From Acidobacteriota bacterium (GTDB taxonomy: Bacteria; Acidobacteriota; Thermoanaerobaculia; UBA5066), in NCBI GenBank assembly GCA_016789625.1, contig JAEUQS010000007.1:1-7419 (forward strand): DNA of 7,419 nucleotides. Reading direction: 5' to 3'. The position numbers and the translations under genes are program-made. The notes beneath the pieces were generated by a model, which did not search any database, had not been told where the DNA came from, and saw only the letters and a program-made list of their open reading frames with translations. This document shows, one piece after another, positions 5,036 through 7,419 of the stretch (position 1 is its first letter; every line of letters starts with the position of its first letter).

Positions 5036-7419
5036 TGTCCGCGTCCACGACACCGCCCGCCATCTCGCTCCCTCCGCGGTACGAGCTTCGGTCGGCGCTG
5101 TCGTCGACGGTGCTCGCGGTTTTCGACCGCGAAGCGGGGGAGCGCGCGGTCTTCAAGCTCGCCGCCGGGGCGACCGAGGAGGATCTCCTCCAGCTGCGCC
5201 GCGAGTTCCGTCTGCTGGCCGCCCTCGATCACCCGTCGATCGTGAAAGCGCGGGACTTCGGCGTCCTGCCTTCGGGCGTCGCCTTCTTCACGATGGACGA
5301 AGTGCCGGGGCCCGACCTCGCGACGTTCGCGAAGGGCCACGCGCTCCTCGAGAACCTCTCGGCCCTCGTCGACGTCGCGCACGCGCTCGACTACGTTCAC
5401 GCGCGCGGGCTCGTGCACGGCGACGTCAAGCCCACGAACGTGCGCGTCTCGGGCGAGCGGGCGTTCCTTCTCGACTTCGGTCTCGCCATCCAGCGCGGCG
5501 AGGAGGCCGAGGGCATCCGCGGCACGCCGAGCTACGTGGCCCCCGAGGTTCTGCGCGGCGCGCGGCCCGACCGAAGGGCCGATCTGTACTCCCTGGGCAT
5601 GACGTTCTACGAGGCGCTCACGGGCGTCCTCCCCACGTCGGGCCGCGACCTCGCGGGCGTGCTCCGCTTCCACCTCGAGGAGGACGTCCCCGTCGCCTCG
5701 CGCGTCGCGCCCGCCATTCCCGGCAAGCTCGACCGGATCCTCGCGCACCTCCTCGAGAAGGAGCCGGGGATGCGGTATCCCTCGGCGCGCCGCCTCCTCG
5801 AGGAGCTGGGCCTCGAGTTCGGGCTCGTGCGCGGCGCGACCGTCGACGCGCGCCCGGAGCTGCTGACGCCGCCTTTCACCGGCCGCGCCGACCTCCTCTC
5901 GCGTTTCTCTCAGGCCCTCCGCGAGGCCAAGGAAGGCCTCGGACGCACCATCCTCGTGACGGGCGCCGAGGGCTCCGGAAAGTCCCGGCTCCTCGCCGAG
6001 TGGCGCGCTCTCGCGCAGCTCGAGGGGGCGCTCGTCGTCGAGGGCCGTGCCCGCGCCGAGGACGAGACGCCCTACCGGCCCATCCTCGACGTCCTCTCGG
6101 CCATGACGCGCCGCGGCGGGTCGGCGGGAGCCGGCGCGCGCGCGGCTCTGGCTCGCGCGGCCCGCCTCGCGGCCACGCAGGTCGAGGACCTTCCCATCTC
6201 GCGGCTCACCGACGAGCGCAGCCGCCTCGCGCTCTTCGAGGACGTCCTCAACGCGTTCGAAGGAACGCGCGCCGCGGAGAACGAGACGCGTCCCCTCGTC
6301 GTCCTCCTCGACGACGTCCATTTCGCCGATCGCGCGACGCAGCAGCTCCTCGCGTATCTCGCGAAAGCCGTCGAGACGCACCGGATCGTGCTCGCGGGCA
6401 CGGCCGCGACGCAGGCCACCGCCGCCGAGGAAGACGAGGACATTCCCACGGTGGGGGCCCCGCCGGGGCCGCTCTCGGACTTCAGCCCGCGTCCCTGGCC
6501 GCTCGCTCCTCTCACCGAGCTCGAGACGGCGGCGGCCATCGGGGGCGCGCTCGGCGAGGGCGAGGTGCCGCCGGATCTCTCCAAGACGCTGCACCTCGAG
6601 AGCCAGGGTCTGCCCGGGCCTTTGACGCGCATCCTGTCCTCGTGGGTCGAGGCCCGCGTGCTCGTGCTCTCCGAAGGGCACGTCACGGTGGACGAGGTCC
6701 GCCGGCGGAAGCTCCTCGCGCAGGGCACCGCCGCGGAGCGCCTCGAAGGCACGTTGAAATCGATATCGCCTTCCGCGCGGGAGCTCCTCGGAAGGCTTTC
6801 GGTGATTCCCACCGACCTCTCTTTCGAGCTGGCCCGCCGCCTCGCGTCCCCCGAAGCCGAGGGCGCGGTGCACACGGGAGACCACATGGATTCCGTCTCG
6901 GAGGCGCTCACGCTCCTCACCGCCGCGGGGCTCCTCGTCCTGCGCGATCGCGGGGGCGAGGCCGAGTACGAGTTCGTGTCGCCCAGGACCCGCGAGCTCG
7001 TCGCCGCGACGCTGGCCGAGGACGAGAAGCGGCGCCTCCACGACATCGCGGCCGCGTACTTCGAGTCGCGTCTCGGGGCCCGGCCCGACTTCATCTCGCC
7101 CGCCGCGACCCACGCGCTCCGCGGCTCGGATCCCGACCGCGGAATCCGGCTCGGGCTCGCGGCCGCGGCTCAGGCCGAGCGCCTCTTCGCCTACGACCCG
7201 GCCGCCGCCTTCTACGCCGGGGTGCTGGAGTTCCTCGACATCCTCGGGCACGACGCCGAGAAGTCGCTGGTGAGAGAGCGGCTCGGCGACGTGCACTTCC
7301 GGGCCGGCAACTGGCGCCGCGCGCTTTCGGCGTACCATTTCCTGCTCAAGGAGCTGGGCGCGCGCACGGCTGCAGCGCCGGGCCGGGACGCCGAGGCGCG
7401 CCGTCGCGCGGCGCTCCTG
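5035..7419 (+). CDS. Ser/Thr protein kinase fused to AAA_16-type ATPase and TPR-like region (partial, 795 codons visible)
   Basis: The frame is open from ATG at 5035 to the window edge. Residues about 16-275 form a Hanks-type kinase: K41 in RAVFKL (ATP lysine), E57 in helix C, HGDVKPTN at 128-135 (catalytic D130, K132, N135), DFG at 147-149, GTPSYVAPE at 163-171 and D183. The usual glycine-rich loop is degenerate (RSALSSTVLAVF) and HRD is HGD, making it a non-RD kinase. The linker FTGR at 281-284 opens a P-loop NTPase with Walker A GAEGSGKS (310-317) and Walker B VVLLDDVHFAD (422-432), as in AAA_16/PknK-like or STAND proteins. Residues about 575-690 look like the helical or winged-helix part, with a LHDIAAAYFESRL helix. 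From about 705 the sequence is helical and TPR-like to the edge. No transmembrane segment is seen in the visible part. It probably acts as a cytoplasmic signalling hub; the target is unknown. It is translationally coupled to hflX (TGATG), with GGGAG 7 nt upstream of the ATG. Confidence 0.93.
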   Translation, partial: MSASTTPPAISLPPRYELRSALSSTVLAVFDREAGERAVFKLAAGATEEDLLQLRREFRLLAALDHPSIVKARDFGVLPSGVAFFTMDEVPGPDLATFAKGHALLENLSALVDVAHALDYVHARGLVHGDVKPTNVRVSGERAFLLDFGLAIQRGEEAEGIRGTPSYVAPEVLRGARPDRRADLYSLGMTFYEALTGVLPTSGRDLAGVLRFHLEEDVPVASRVAPAIPGKLDRILAHLLEKEPGMRYPSARRLLEELGLEFGLVRGATVDARPELLTPPFTGRADLLSRFSQALREAKEGLGRTILVTGAEGSGKSRLLAEWRALAQLEGALVVEGRARAEDETPYRPILDVLSAMTRRGGSAGAGARAALARAARLAATQVEDLPISRLTDERSRLALFEDVLNAFEGTRAAENETRPLVVLLDDVHFADRATQQLLAYLAKAVETHRIVLAGTAATQATAAEEDEDIPTVGAPPGPLSDFSPRPWPLAPLTELETAAAIGGALGEGEVPPDLSKTLHLESQGLPGPLTRILSSWVEARVLVLSEGHVTVDEVRRRKLLAQGTAAERLEGTLKSISPSARELLGRLSVIPTDLSFELARRLASPEAEGAVHTGDHMDSVSEALTLLTAAGLLVLRDRGGEAEYEFVSPRTRELVAATLAEDEKRRLHDIAAAYFESRLGARPDFISPAATHALRGSDPDRGIRLGLAAAAQAERLFAYDPAAAFYAGVLEFLDILGHDAEKSLVRERLGDVHFRAGNWRRALSAYHFLLKELGARTAAAPGRDAEARRRAALL

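Noticed and set aside
4510..7338. A 942-codon open frame on the minus strand
   Set aside because: It is antisense to hflX and the kinase gene, whose motifs are unmistakable. Its product is Arg/Glu/Gly-rich low complexity, as expected from the mirror of GC-rich codons.

Overview
The window is high-GC DNA, densely packed with genes on both strands, apparently a bacterial chromosome. The gene set is HflX, a TIGR02757/DUF2400 protein, a TlpA-type thioredoxin and a large protein kinase fused to a P-loop ATPase. It would suit an environmental Acidobacteriota-, Myxococcota- or Eisenbacteria-like organism, but nothing here fixes the phylum. I see no tRNA, rRNA, CRISPR array, phage gene or transposase.

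Layout. Positions 1-106 hold the last 34 codons of a membrane protein on the + strand. Next come two minus-strand genes of unknown function: a membrane-anchored protein with an internally duplicated domain (1255-689), then a 179-residue beta-rich protein (658-119). A 140-bp divergent spacer with a short perfect inverted repeat separates them from a plus-strand polytopic membrane protein (1396-2100). That protein has no cysteine but resembles the DsbD/UreH-type transporter fold. It converges, with only 4 bp between stops, on a minus-strand pair coupled by an ATGA overlap: a TIGR02757 (DUF2400) protein (3528-2677) followed by a membrane-anchored TlpA-like thioredoxin (2680-2105). Divergent from that pair, hflX (3863-5035) and a kinase-ATPase-TPR protein (5035 to the window end, incomplete) form a second translationally coupled pair.

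The most unusual region is the spacer between the DUF2400 gene and hflX. It holds a 275-bp element with 31-bp terminal inverted repeats (30/31 matches), flanked by TA on both sides and inserted into a palindromic TGCTAGCA target. It encodes no recognisable transposase, so it looks like a MITE of the IS630/Tc1-mariner type. Its left end stops 12 bp before the DUF2400 start codon and the flanking TA forms part of a candidate -10 hexamer. Three genes here (the 179-aa gene, DUF2400 and hflX) start with GTG, lack a Shine-Dalgarno sequence and have a TANNNT hexamer 6-8 nt upstream, which suggests leaderless transcripts. The other starts (1255, 1396, 2680, 5035) have ordinary purine-rich ribosome sites.

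Functional reading: one half of the window concerns envelope or redox functions (TlpA, the possible DsbD-like protein, two unknown proteins). The other half concerns ribosome rescue (HflX) next to a signalling kinase. Links between neighbours beyond co-transcription are inference.
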